A stretch of DNA of 12,325 bases from Nanobdellota archaeon (GCA_018829425.1 JAHJUA010000054.1:1-12325); one strand, 5' to 3'; positions 1 through 6,073 are shown, numbered from the stretch's first letter. The notes: generated by a model not told the origin, from the sequence alone. A program made the numbers and translations.

Positions 1-443
1 CGAATGTTATTAACATGATGAGGTTTATGTTGAACGCGAAAAATCCTTATGAAGTTCTTGAAGAAAGCAGTAAGAATCGCACGATGCATGATAGGTACAA
101 TCAAGTCGAATCCAAATATCGGCATATCTTTCAAAAGGCGACTCCCTCTGGAAAAGAAAATGGGAAAATTCTCTTCTTTCAATACGGCGGAGACTTGAGT
201 ATAAGTTCTGATTTGTCAAACGAGTTAGCTTACCTTTTTCCCGAGAAATTGATTGTTGTTCTTTACCTAAATGGGCTTAAGGCAAATATTTCAATGCGCG
301 GAAAGAAAGCGAGGGATACATTTTTGGAAGCGATAAAGGATATTGAAGGTGCGAGAGGGGGGGGTCATGAGATGGCTGTCGGCGGACAAATCAGCGTTGA
401 GGACATCGCGAAGTTTAGGGAAAATTTGGAGAAGGGGATTTGA
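1..443 (+). CDS. RecJ-like DHH/DHHA1 phosphoesterase, C-terminal part
   Basis: The reading frame is open to the left edge (codons from base 3), so only the C-terminal ~146 residues are visible. They match a DHHA1 domain: the stretch 'SISSDLSNELAYLFPEK', then 'ANISMRGKKAR', then the glycine-rich 'GGGHEMAVGGQI' near the end. In archaeal RecJ/GAN-type DHH proteins this domain binds the single-stranded nucleic acid while the DHH half, here outside the window, carries the metal-dependent active site. The likely role is a 5'-3' exonuclease or nano-RNase in DNA repair, replication or RNA turnover; which one cannot be decided without the N-terminal half. Met codons at 15 and 18 are internal residues, not the start. 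The GGGHE codons contain a run of eight G (357-364). The next gene begins 44 nt downstream with its own TATA box. Confidence 0.8.
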   Translation, partial: NVINMMRFMLNAKNPYEVLEESSKNRTMHDRYNQVESKYRHIFQKATPSGKENGKILFFQYGGDLSISSDLSNELAYLFPEKLIVVLYLNGLKANISMRGKKARDTFLEAIKDIEGARGGGHEMAVGGQISVEDIAKFRENLEKGI

Positions 444-446
444 GGA

Positions 447-455
447 TTATAAATA
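447..455 (+). promoter_or_regulatory. TATA box for the nuclease gene
   Basis: TTATAAATA lies in the gap after the DHH gene stop. A start of transcription about 26 nt past its centre falls near 477, giving a short leader that contains a GAGGT motif (479-483) 4 nt before the GTG at 488. Confidence 0.45.
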
Positions 456-487
456 ATTAATCAGCAAATTTTTAAGATGAGGTCAAC

Positions 488-1348
488 GTGTTAATAGAGA
501 TGACGTTTAAATTTCTAAAACAATTTAAGGGAAAAAGAATCTACTTACTTTGGGGTATTCTTTCACTCTTTATACTCTCTTTGGTTTTAATTTCTTACAA
601 TTCTCAAGATGATATAACCACTAAAGCAATCTCCGAAGAAGATAGTGCTAAAGAAGAAATACTTCTTGAAGAAAATATGTTTAGAGAAATTTTTGAGAGT
701 CCTGTTTCTGAAGAAACTAAGGAATTATACAGAGTCACAAAAATTATTGATGGAGATACAATAGAAATAGATACTGGAGAAAGAGTAAGATTAATCTGTA
801 TAGATACACCAGAGAAGGGGGAATATTATTATTCTGAAGCTTCAAATTATCTCACTGGTTTAATCTTAAACAAAGAGGTTGAGTTTACAAAAGATATCTC
901 AGAAACAGATAGATATGGGAGATTGCTAAGGTATGTTTATATTGGAAGGGATTTTGTGAATGAGTTAATTGTTTATAATGGATATGGAAAAGATTATCCT
1001 TACAAGCCAGATATAAGCAAGTGCCCAATAATTAAACAGGCAGAGAAATACGCGAGAGATAATAATCTAGGAATATGGGGAGAAAAAATAGACGAGCAGG
1101 AGGAACAGGAAGAAGCGATTGAAGAGCAAGAAGAATCTGAAGAAACAGTAGAAGGGCAGGAAGAGGAGGAAGAGCAGGAAGAAAGCAGCCCTTCTGATTC
1201 AGAGATTATCTGCAGTTATGATGCTTATAATTGTGGAGATTTTTCAAGTTGTTCAGAAGTTATGAGAGTTTTTAGTGCTTGTAATTCTGATGTTCATAGA
1301 TTAGACAGAGATAAAGATGATATCCCTTGTGAAAACTTGTGCGGATAA
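488..1348 (+). CDS. Membrane-anchored SNase-like nuclease with Excalibur-like domain
   Basis: 286 residues. A hydrophobic segment at ~18-37 after a basic N-terminus suggests a signal anchor with the rest outside the cell. Residues ~80-198 are a staphylococcal-nuclease fold: DGDT (88-91), RLICIDTPE with Arg101, Asp106 and Glu109, and DRYGR with Arg145. These match the Ca-binding and catalytic residues of nuclease (Asp21, Arg35, Asp40, Glu43, Arg87), so the enzyme should be active against DNA and RNA. An acidic Glu/Gln-rich linker (~199-235) leads to a Cys-containing tail (~242-285) ending LDRDKDDIPCENLC, resembling the calcium-binding Excalibur domain. The chosen start is GTG 488, with GAGGT just upstream; ATG 500 (Met5) is an alternative. 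Codon use (many ATA and AGA) looks more AT-rich than in the tRNA-synthetase genes, possibly a sign of transfer. Likely job: digesting extracellular nucleic acid for nutrient salvage. Confidence 0.85.
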   Translation: MLIEMTFKFLKQFKGKRIYLLWGILSLFILSLVLISYNSQDDITTKAISEEDSAKEEILLEENMFREIFESPVSEETKELYRVTKIIDGDTIEIDTGERVRLICIDTPEKGEYYYSEASNYLTGLILNKEVEFTKDISETDRYGRLLRYVYIGRDFVNELIVYNGYGKDYPYKPDISKCPIIKQAEKYARDNNLGIWGEKIDEQEEQEEAIEEQEESEETVEGQEEEEEQEESSPSDSEIICSYDAYNCGDFSSCSEVMRVFSACNSDVHRLDRDKDDIPCENLCG

Positions 1349-1379
1349 ACGGGATAAAAGGGTTTGATTTTGTTAAAGG

Positions 1380-1397
1380 TTCTCGTCCACCCGAGAA
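1380..1397 (+). repeat. Small inverted repeat after the nuclease gene
   Basis: TTCTCG (1380-1385) and CGAGAA (1392-1397) form a 6-bp stem with the 6-nt loop TCCACC, 31 nt past the nuclease stop. It may be part of the 3' untranslated region. The loop resembles a fragment of the C-rich repeat found elsewhere in the window but lacks its CCC runs. Confidence 0.35.
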
Positions 1398-1423
1398 TAA
1401 ATTAGCGCGCTCCACGCGAGATG

Positions 1424-1446
1424 CAAAAATCACAGAGTGATTTTTG
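1424..1446. terminator. Perfect 10-bp hairpin, possible terminator
   Basis: CAAAAATCAC (1424-1433) pairs perfectly with GTGATTTTTG (1437-1446) around the 3-nt loop AGA. The 3' arm carries U5, so it could end the nuclease transcript 75 nt past its stop codon. The mirrored A5/T5 arms would allow it to act in either direction. Archaeal termination relies mainly on T tracts, so the role is inferred. A symmetric protein-binding site is the alternative. Confidence 0.4.
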
Positions 1447-1602
1447 ACGAAGATAATTATAACCTACACAGTTGGAATATCATTTCCTCGCACGATTTCA
1501 CCTGATTATCAGTTATTAAATTTCGGCGCGACAACGACGGAGAAAAAATCACCACAGAAAAGTATAAAAAGAAGCGCGTCTTATTTTTTCCATGAATACT
1601 AG
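1444..1602 (+). pseudogene. Possible gene remnant (~52 codons)
   Basis: A frame opens after the stop at 1438-1440 and runs to TAG 1600-1602 with only TTG 1444 as a possible start and no ATG or GTG. Its conceptual product contains 'YTVGISFPRTISPDYQLLNF' followed by 'GATTTEK', a composition that looks like real protein and not random translation. I do not recognise a family with confidence. It may be the end of a decayed gene or a very small protein with a TTG start. Its 3' end overlaps the ORF starting at 1592. Confidence 0.25.
1563..1570 (+). promoter_or_regulatory. TATA box for candidate small ORF at 1592
   Basis: TATAAAAA is centred 25.5 nt before the ATG at 1592, the same spacing as at the confident leaderless genes in this window. 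Confidence 0.35.
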
Positions 1603-1696
1603 GTTGATAGTTAGATGGAAGAATTCCCACAAGGGATCTTGTGTCCTGACTGGCTTAGTGTTTAATAAAAAGCCTATTAAATACATAGTCGCTTAA
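1592..1696 (+). CDS. Candidate 34-residue basic small protein
   Basis: ATG 1592 to TAA 1694-1696 encodes 34 residues beginning MNTRLIVRWKNSHKG and ending KYIVA, with a strong positive charge and a single Cys. No family is recognised. The main support is the TATA box at 1563-1570, placed as at the leaderless genes nearby. Against it, the ORF is short, overlaps a possible gene remnant, and chance ORFs of this size are common in AT-rich DNA. Confidence 0.3.
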   Translation: MNTRLIVRWKNSHKGSCVLTGLVFNKKPIKYIVA

Positions 1697-1778
1697 TTCG
1701 TTCAGATTTTCTGACCAGATTGAATTGAGCGCGATTGTTCTTAGTTCTATTTGGGTTTAAGATTTCTGAAAATTAAGT

Positions 1779-1799
1779 ATTAAAAAAGAAAATGAAAAG
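1779..1799 (-). terminator. T-rich tract downstream of proS
   Basis: Read on the minus strand this is a T-rich tract (CTTTTCATTTTCTTTTTT) about 130 nt past the proS stop. T tracts terminate archaeal RNA polymerase. If used, the proS transcript would run antisense across the whole 45-codon ORF. Position and sequence are the only evidence. Confidence 0.25.
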
Positions 1800-1929
1800 T
1801 GTAAATGCAACAAGTGTGATGGAAGAAGATGAGAAGTTGGTTCTAGACAGAGAACTTAGTCAGCTGATGGAATCCACGCTTAGAATGGAGAATGAGCTTG
1901 GGTTGATTTTAATGGAACATCGAGAATAG
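1792..1929 (+). CDS. Candidate 45-residue acidic helical small protein
   Basis: ATG 1792 to TAG 1927-1929 encodes 45 residues, MKSVNATSVMEEDEKLVLDR followed by a Leu/Met/Glu-rich, probably helical stretch ending LILMEHRE. The hydrophobic spacing in 'LSQLMESTLRMENELGLILM' would suit a short amphipathic helix or coiled coil. No family is recognised. It abuts the tail of proS on the other strand with no gap (1929/1930), which is typical of a compact genome that has kept a real gene there. An inner ATG at 1819 is an alternative start. No well-spaced TATA box is seen; TTTAAG at 1756-1761 is further away than usual. Confidence 0.45.
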   Translation: MKSVNATSVMEEDEKLVLDRELSQLMESTLRMENELGLILMEHRE

Positions 1930-3381
1930 CTAGTAACTCTTGCCTATGTAAACGACTTCCGTAGCCTTCTTGCCGCAAATAGTACAATTGCTCTTAGGGG
2001 TTTCTTTCTTGTTCGCTAATGTTCCTCGAACATCTGCGCCTATTTCTCTTTCTACTTTTTCCGCGCATTTAATTCCTTCAGTCCCGACAGAACAAAAATC
2101 AGCTTTTGCAATTTTCCCACTATCAACTGCTTTTTTGATTTCTTCTTTTGTTTTACAATTTACAACTCGCGAGTTTGAGAACTTGTCTGCCTTTGCTTTA
2201 AGCCGCTTGTCATAATCTTCAGAATATTTTTTCATTTTGGACAAGTCTTTAAGTTTCAGAACTTCTTTTTTTTGTGAATCTCGAACGAACAGGGTTAAGG
2301 ATTTAGATTTAATTTCTTTTTCTCCAACTTCAATTCTTAAAGGAACACCTTTCAATTCCCACTCGTTAAATTTCCATCCTGGGCTATAAAAATCTCGGGA
2401 GTCAATTTCAACTCGGAAACCCTTGAGTTTTTCTTTTATTTCTTCAGAGTATTTTATTACTTTCTTTTGATTTTCTTTTTTGTATATTGGGACGATTATT
2501 ATCTGTGTTGGAGAAATAGAAAATGGGAGAATCAATCCTTTGTCATCTCCATGCATTGAAATTACTGAAACTAAAATTCTTGAAATTGCTGGGCCGTAAG
2601 CGGTTGTCCATAAGTAGTCTTCTTTTCCATCTTCGTTTTGAAATGTTGCCCCAAATGCTTTTGAGAACTTTTGTCCCATAAGATGCGTTGAAGGTTGTTG
2701 GATTATTTTTCCATCTGGCATTAAGACGTCGCTGCCAATTGTATATTCTGCTCCGGCGAATTTATCCCACTCTGGTCGCTTTAAGGGAAGGAAAGGTATT
2801 CCGAATTTTTTATGCATTATTTCTTCAGTTATTTCTATATCCCCTTTCACATGTTCCTCTGCTTCTTTTTTTGATGCAAACGCGTCGTGTGTTTCTATCC
2901 ATTGAAACTCTCGGCCTCTGATTAAAGGCCTTGTTGCTTTTGTGTCAAGTCTGAAGACTGAACCTCGCTGATAAATTTTCATTGGTAAATCCCTGTGGCT
3001 TCTAATCCAAAGTTTGAACATTGGCGTGAATAAAGTTTCGCTTGTTGGTCTTAACGCAAGTTTTTCCTCTCCTTTTTCTGTTTCAAGCCAAAAGACTTCA
3101 GGAGTGAATCCTTGAATATGACTTGATTCTTTTTTGAGATTCGATTCTGGAATCACAGAGGGCATTATAACTGGCTTGTGACCTCTTCTTTGAAGTTCTT
3201 CCTCATAAAGGTCGTACATTTTTTCCATTGTCAGAGTTCCCCAAGGGCGAATAACTATGAAACCTTTCATTCCTGTTCTTATGTCAACTATTTCTGCTTT
3301 CTCAATTATTTGTGTGTACCACTCAGAAAAGTTTTCAGATTTTTTTACAGTGAGTCCTTTGTTATCTTTTTGTTTTGACAT
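1930..3381 (-). CDS. proS: Prolyl-tRNA synthetase, archaeal/eukaryotic type
   Basis: 483 residues, the normal length for the archaeal-type class II enzyme, which charges tRNA(Pro) with proline using ATP in the cytoplasm. Motif 1 lies around 70-79 (PVIMPSVIPE), the substrate loop RPTSE at 111-115, motif 2 around 135-167 (KIYQRGSVFRLDTKATRP then REFQWIETHDAF), and motif 3 around 263-279 (GPAISRILVSVISMHGD). The anticodon-binding domain follows from ~292 (PTQIIIVPI to KGVPLRIEVG). The C-terminal domain has four Cys (about 430, 439, 466, 469) suited to zinc binding, and the chain ends in Tyr as usual for this type. Motif 2 is divergent: the common QEGHTAH is IETHDAF. There is no bacterial editing insertion. 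The start lies 1 nt after the upstream protease stop, with no SD motif or TATA box of its own, so it is probably translated by coupling. Confidence 0.95.
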   Translation of the reverse strand: MSKQKDNKGLTVKKSENFSEWYTQIIEKAEIVDIRTGMKGFIVIRPWGTLTMEKMYDLYEEELQRRGHKPVIMPSVIPESNLKKESSHIQGFTPEVFWLETEKGEEKLALRPTSETLFTPMFKLWIRSHRDLPMKIYQRGSVFRLDTKATRPLIRGREFQWIETHDAFASKKEAEEHVKGDIEITEEIMHKKFGIPFLPLKRPEWDKFAGAEYTIGSDVLMPDGKIIQQPSTHLMGQKFSKAFGATFQNEDGKEDYLWTTAYGPAISRILVSVISMHGDDKGLILPFSISPTQIIIVPIYKKENQKKVIKYSEEIKEKLKGFRVEIDSRDFYSPGWKFNEWELKGVPLRIEVGEKEIKSKSLTLFVRDSQKKEVLKLKDLSKMKKYSEDYDKRLKAKADKFSNSRVVNCKTKEEIKKAVDSGKIAKADFCSVGTEGIKCAEKVEREIGADVRGTLANKKETPKSNCTICGKKATEVVYIGKSY

Positions 3382-3382
3382 T

Positions 3383-4300
3383 TTAATTTATTAAGGTTAA
3401 GTTCAATGCCGCTTGTGATATTTCGTTGACTGTGGATTTTATGTAATTTGATTCGAGAGCGAAACCAAGAGCTTCTCCAGAGCTGACCTTGAAATTATTT
3501 ATTCCTATAACTTTTCCCTTTTTGTTTATTAAAGGTCCGCCGGAATTTCCTGGATTTAATGGAGTGTCGGTTTGAATGTATGCGTTTAGGCCGTTTAGTC
3601 CGGGCCTGTGAACTGCCGAGACAATCCCTTGCGAGACTGAAAATTGGAGACCAAGAGGATTTCCTATTGCAATTACTTTTTCTCCAGCTTGAACATTATC
3701 TGAATTTTCTAGTTCAAGAGCGTCGTAACTCCCAGAAATTTTTAAGAGGGCGATGTCAAGTTTTCCGTCGAATCCAATGAACTCTGCATCAATAATATTC
3801 TGATTAGAAGTTATCGCCTTTATTCCTGTTGCGAGATTTCCTTGGCTGTCTGCGAGGACGTGGGCGTTTGTTACAATATATCCGTTATTATGAATTATGA
3901 ATCCCGTTCCTTGAGCCGAATCCGTTCTTACTGTTACAACAGAAGGGATTACTATATCTATTACTCCTGAAAAGTCTTCACCGACGGATGCCTTGAGCGA
4001 ACTGAATTCTTCATTTATAACTCCTAGTTGCGATCCTAGGCCAGTTACGTCGCTCTTTATTGCAAAAAGACTTTCAGAAATTGAATTTATGCTTGATTGG
4101 GTTTCAATGTTTAGATTACTAATTTTATTATCAAGATTGTTGTAGTTCATTTTTTGATTTACGTTGAGCATGTAGGTGAATATGCTTAGAGTTATGAGAA
4201 GAATCAGGACAATAGATGTGAATCCTCCTGCCATCCAAACGTGATGTTTTTTTAGTGTTACGTGCTTGTGGTCGTTTGAATTAAAATTTCTTTCAGACAT
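3383..4300 (-). CDS. Membrane-anchored HtrA/DegP-like serine protease without PDZ
   Basis: 305 residues from ATG 4300. A single transmembrane segment (~23-45) precedes a helical, probably coiled-coil stretch (~53-105). A trypsin-like domain of the HtrA family fills the rest. The triad is complete: His147 in TNAHVL, Asp182 in KLDIALLK, Ser253 in PGNSGGPL. The usual PDZ domain is absent; the chain stops right after the protease fold. It should sit in the membrane with the protease outside, degrading or trimming misfolded envelope proteins. I chose 4300 and not the in-frame ATG at 4315 because TTTAAATA (4322-4329) is centred 25.5 nt before 4300, while transcription would start too late to include 4315. 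It is followed by proS after 1 nt, which looks like a two-gene operon. Confidence 0.88.
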   Translation of the reverse strand: MSERNFNSNDHKHVTLKKHHVWMAGGFTSIVLILLITLSIFTYMLNVNQKMNYNNLDNKISNLNIETQSSINSISESLFAIKSDVTGLGSQLGVINEEFSSLKASVGEDFSGVIDIVIPSVVTVRTDSAQGTGFIIHNNGYIVTNAHVLADSQGNLATGIKAITSNQNIIDAEFIGFDGKLDIALLKISGSYDALELENSDNVQAGEKVIAIGNPLGLQFSVSQGIVSAVHRPGLNGLNAYIQTDTPLNPGNSGGPLINKKGKVIGINNFKVSSGEALGFALESNYIKSTVNEISQAALNLTLIN

Positions 4301-4321
4301 TATTCTATTTAGCATTAGGAG

Positions 4322-4329
4322 TATTTAAA
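4322..4329 (-). promoter_or_regulatory. TATA box for protease-proS operon
   Basis: On the minus strand this reads TTTAAATA, close to the archaeal TATA consensus, centred 25.5 nt from the ATG at 4300. It therefore decides the protease start and implies a leaderless mRNA. It diverges from the tRNA-Arg promoter about 44 nt away. Confidence 0.65.
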
Positions 4330-4365
4330 ATTTGAGGCATGAGTTTGAGATTATCCAACAATAAA

Positions 4366-4373
4366 CATAAAAA
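4366..4373 (+). promoter_or_regulatory. TATA box for tRNA-Arg
   Basis: CATAAAAA is centred 25.5 nt before the tRNA 5' end at 4395, the same spacing as at protein genes here, so the precursor may begin at or next to the mature 5' end. Confidence 0.45.
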
Positions 4374-4394
4374 CCTTATCTTATTTCTTTTATC

Positions 4395-4538
4395 GGACCT
4401 GTAGTTTAATGGATAGAATAACGGGTTTCGGATGAGGCGCGTAATGATGTTCCCCGCCCACCCGCCCAAAGCACGATTCGCGCTCAAAAGGCAGGCAGAA
4501 AAACCCCGTTGATCCCGGTTCGAATCCGGGCAGGTCCG
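4395..4538 (+). tRNA. tRNA-Arg (anticodon UCG) with 72-nt intron
   Basis: Exon 1 is 4395-4431 and exon 2 is 4504-4538. The acceptor stem GGACCTG (4395-4401) pairs with CAGGTCC (4531-4537), and the discriminator is G4538. The T arm is CCCGG-TTCGAAT-CCGGG (4514-4530). The anticodon stem ACGGG (4421-4425) pairs with CCCGT (4505-4509), and the anticodon TCG is 4428-4430. A20 after the D-loop GG (4413) is an arginine identity element, supporting the assignment. The intron (4432-4503) sits at the usual 37/38 position. TTTC (4426-4429) pairs with GAAA (4498-4501), leaving 3-nt bulges GGA and AAC, a bulge-helix-bulge site for the splicing endonuclease. Inside the intron TGA(G)GCGCG pairs with CGCGCTCA (4479-4486). 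CCA is not encoded. The intron carries a copy of the C-rich repeat. Confidence 0.9.
4453..4469 (+). repeat. C-rich 17-nt repeat, copy 1 (tRNA intron)
   Basis: CCCGCCCACCCGCCCAA inside the tRNA-Arg intron, identical to copy 3 and one base from copy 2. The minus strand carries four G3 runs separated by single bases, a strong G-quadruplex motif. It lies between the two arms of the intron's GC helix, so it would be displayed in a large loop of the precursor RNA. Confidence 0.8.
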
Positions 4539-4549
4539 TAAAAATAAAG

Positions 4550-4915
4550 ATGGTAAAGAAAAAAGAAAAAAGTAGTGGTGTTTTAGGGTTGGTAATTGTT
4601 TTGATTGTTATAATTGCGTTGTTAGGAACTTTTATTTTTTTGTTTAGAGATTCTTCGAATTCAAAACTTACCGAGGGCGTCCCCGCAGTGGATTTTTGCA
4701 CACCTAAATGCGGAGATTATGATTACTATATTTCGAATAATAATACTGGATTCGGATTCATAAGGTGCGAATGTTTAATATCTTCTCAAGGTGATGCTCA
4801 TCCAGTTCATGGGGCAAGAGTTAACATTGAAACAGAAGTTTATTATTTTGATTCTCAGACTCAGGAGGAATTAAGCGAGTTCGAGGTTTTGAGTAGGATT
4901 GAAAATGGAATCTAA
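4550..4915 (+). CDS. Small single-pass membrane protein with Cys pairs
   Basis: 121 residues, not recognised. A Lys-rich start (MVKKKEKSSG) precedes a strong transmembrane segment (~11-33). The remaining ~88 residues are polar with Cys in CTPKCGD and RCECL patterns, so the protein is probably anchored with a disulfide-bonded domain outside the cell. The gene starts only 11 nt after the tRNA-Arg 3' end and has no TATA box at the spacing used elsewhere, so it may be read through from the tRNA promoter, with RNase Z cleavage freeing the mRNA. It overlaps the permease start (ATG 4905) by 11 nt, which suggests coupled expression and perhaps a shared membrane role, but no function can be assigned. 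Confidence 0.6.
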   Translation: MVKKKEKSSGVLGLVIVLIVIIALLGTFIFLFRDSSNSKLTEGVPAVDFCTPKCGDYDYYISNNNTGFGFIRCECLISSQGDAHPVHGARVNIETEVYYFDSQTQEELSEFEVLSRIENGI

Positions 4916-6035
4916 AAAGAGGAAGTTTTTTTCAACAGCATTTACCCTGACTGGAACGATTATTGGTGCAGGGATTCTTGGCTTGCCTTACGTCTTCGCG
5001 AAAGCTGGTTTTTTGATTGGACTCTTCTGGCTAATTTTTCTCGGGCTGATTATGATTTTTATCAATCTTTTATTGGGAGAAGTTACTTTGAGAACAAAGT
5101 CAATACATCAACTTCCAGGATATGCTGAGAAATACCTTGGGAAAAACGGGAAGAGAATGATGCTTCTTTCTATAATCTTCGGAGTATATTCTGCTCTTTT
5201 GGCTTATCTAATCGGAGAAGGACAGAGTCTTTCAAGATTGTTTTTCGGGAGTGTAGAGTATGCTTTCTTTTTTGGAGTTGGTTTCTGGTTGCTGATGACT
5301 TTTCTTCTTCAAGGAGATTTAGGTAGGTTGAAAAAAATTGAATTCTGGGGAGTTCTGGCAGTTATTTTTGCTTTGGTTTTTGTTTTCATATTTTTAGTTC
5401 CTGATATAAGCAAAGATAATTTGACTTCCGTTAATATGCCCGAATTCTTTATGCCGTTTGGTGTTGTTCTTTTTGCTCTGTTAGGATTTATGTCGATTCC
5501 AGAGTTGAGGAGAGAAGTTGAAGACGATAAAAAAATGTTGAAGAAGGCAATAATTGTTGGAGCTTCGATTCCAATCGTTCTTTATCTTTTGTTTTGTTTT
5601 GTTTTTGTCGGAGTTCTTGGAAAGAGTGTTGCCGAAGTTGCGACGCTTTCTTTCTCGGGATTGTTTGGGAAGGTTCTTCTTTTGCTTGGAGTTTTCACAA
5701 TGACGACGAGCTTTTTTGTTTTGAGTTTTTCGCTTAAGGATTATTTCATCTTTGACTTGAAAAAAAGGAAAGCCGCGTTTCTGTATGTTTCTATTGTGCC
5801 TCTTTTGCTTTATTTTTTAGTAACATTTTTTGGTTTGGCAGGGTTCATTAGAGTTCTGGGAATTGGTGGCGCAATTTCTGGAGGAATTGCAGGGGTCTTG
5901 ATTTTGATTATGAATCTGAAGGCAAAGACTAAAGGAGACAGGAAGTCGGAATATTCGATTCCAATAAACTGGCCAATTATCATTTTGCTTAGCCTTCTTT
6001 TCCTGGCAGGTGTTCTGTTTGAAGTGTTCATTTAA
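4905..6035 (+). CDS. Amino-acid permease of the AAAP/APC superfamily
   Basis: 376 residues with about 11 hydrophobic segments (around 9-27, 35-57, 84-104, 119-135, 146-165, 184-198, 217-238, 256-277, 291-311, 316-337, 355-374). The first helix has the family signature TGTIIGAGILGLPYVFAKAG, where the broken Gly-rich helix contacts the carboxylate and amino groups of the substrate. The best match is the aromatic/neutral amino-acid permease branch, acting by cation symport in the cytoplasmic membrane. The specific substrate cannot be read. ATG 4905 is preferred to TTG 4899. It overlaps the preceding gene by 11 nt, so they are probably one transcript. Amino-acid uptake would suit a host-dependent lineage with reduced biosynthesis, though that is inference. 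Confidence 0.82.
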   Translation: MESKKRKFFSTAFTLTGTIIGAGILGLPYVFAKAGFLIGLFWLIFLGLIMIFINLLLGEVTLRTKSIHQLPGYAEKYLGKNGKRMMLLSIIFGVYSALLAYLIGEGQSLSRLFFGSVEYAFFFGVGFWLLMTFLLQGDLGRLKKIEFWGVLAVIFALVFVFIFLVPDISKDNLTSVNMPEFFMPFGVVLFALLGFMSIPELRREVEDDKKMLKKAIIVGASIPIVLYLLFCFVFVGVLGKSVAEVATLSFSGLFGKVLLLLGVFTMTTSFFVLSFSLKDYFIFDLKKRKAAFLYVSIVPLLLYFLVTFFGLAGFIRVLGIGGAISGGIAGVLILIMNLKAKTKGDRKSEYSIPINWPIIILLSLLFLAGVLFEVFI

Positions 6036-6044
6036 TCAAATAAC

Positions 6045-6052
6045 TTTTTATA
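6045..6052 (+). promoter_or_regulatory. TATA box for gatD
   Basis: TTTTTATA is centred 25.5 nt before the gatD ATG at 6074, just past the permease stop. It implies a leaderless gatD mRNA independent of the permease. Confidence 0.6.
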
Positions 6053-6073
6053 TCTGAATTATCTCTTGTCTTT

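Larger units (their letters stand above)
1349..1791. other. Gene-poor interval with hairpins and short ORFs
   Basis: This is 443 bp between the nuclease gene and the small ORF at 1792. I see two hairpins (1380-1397, 1424-1446), a possible gene remnant (1444-1602), a 34-codon ORF with a well-placed TATA box (1592-1696), and TATA-like stretches near 1659-1667 and 1674-1682 with no ORF at the expected distance. I see no tRNA, rRNA or tandem repeat. The mixture of GC-rich patches such as GCGCGC with AT-rich sequence and broken frames suggests decayed coding sequence. Confidence 0.5.

Noticed and set aside
1381..1395. Fourth copy of the C-rich repeat at GTCCACCCGAG
   Set aside because: It shares only a few bases, lacks the four C3 runs, and instead forms its own small hairpin.
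4315..4383. Protease start at ATG 4315 and the minus-strand ORF above it (4305-4487)
   Set aside because: The TATA box at 4322-4329 would start transcription near 4300, after ATG 4315; the upstream ORF is antisense to the tRNA.
4390..4701. Minus-strand ORF of 103 codons across the tRNA-Arg gene
   Set aside because: Its sequence is the complement of tRNA exons and of the membrane protein gene; phrases such as DLPGFEPGS are the typical false translation of a tRNA 3' end.
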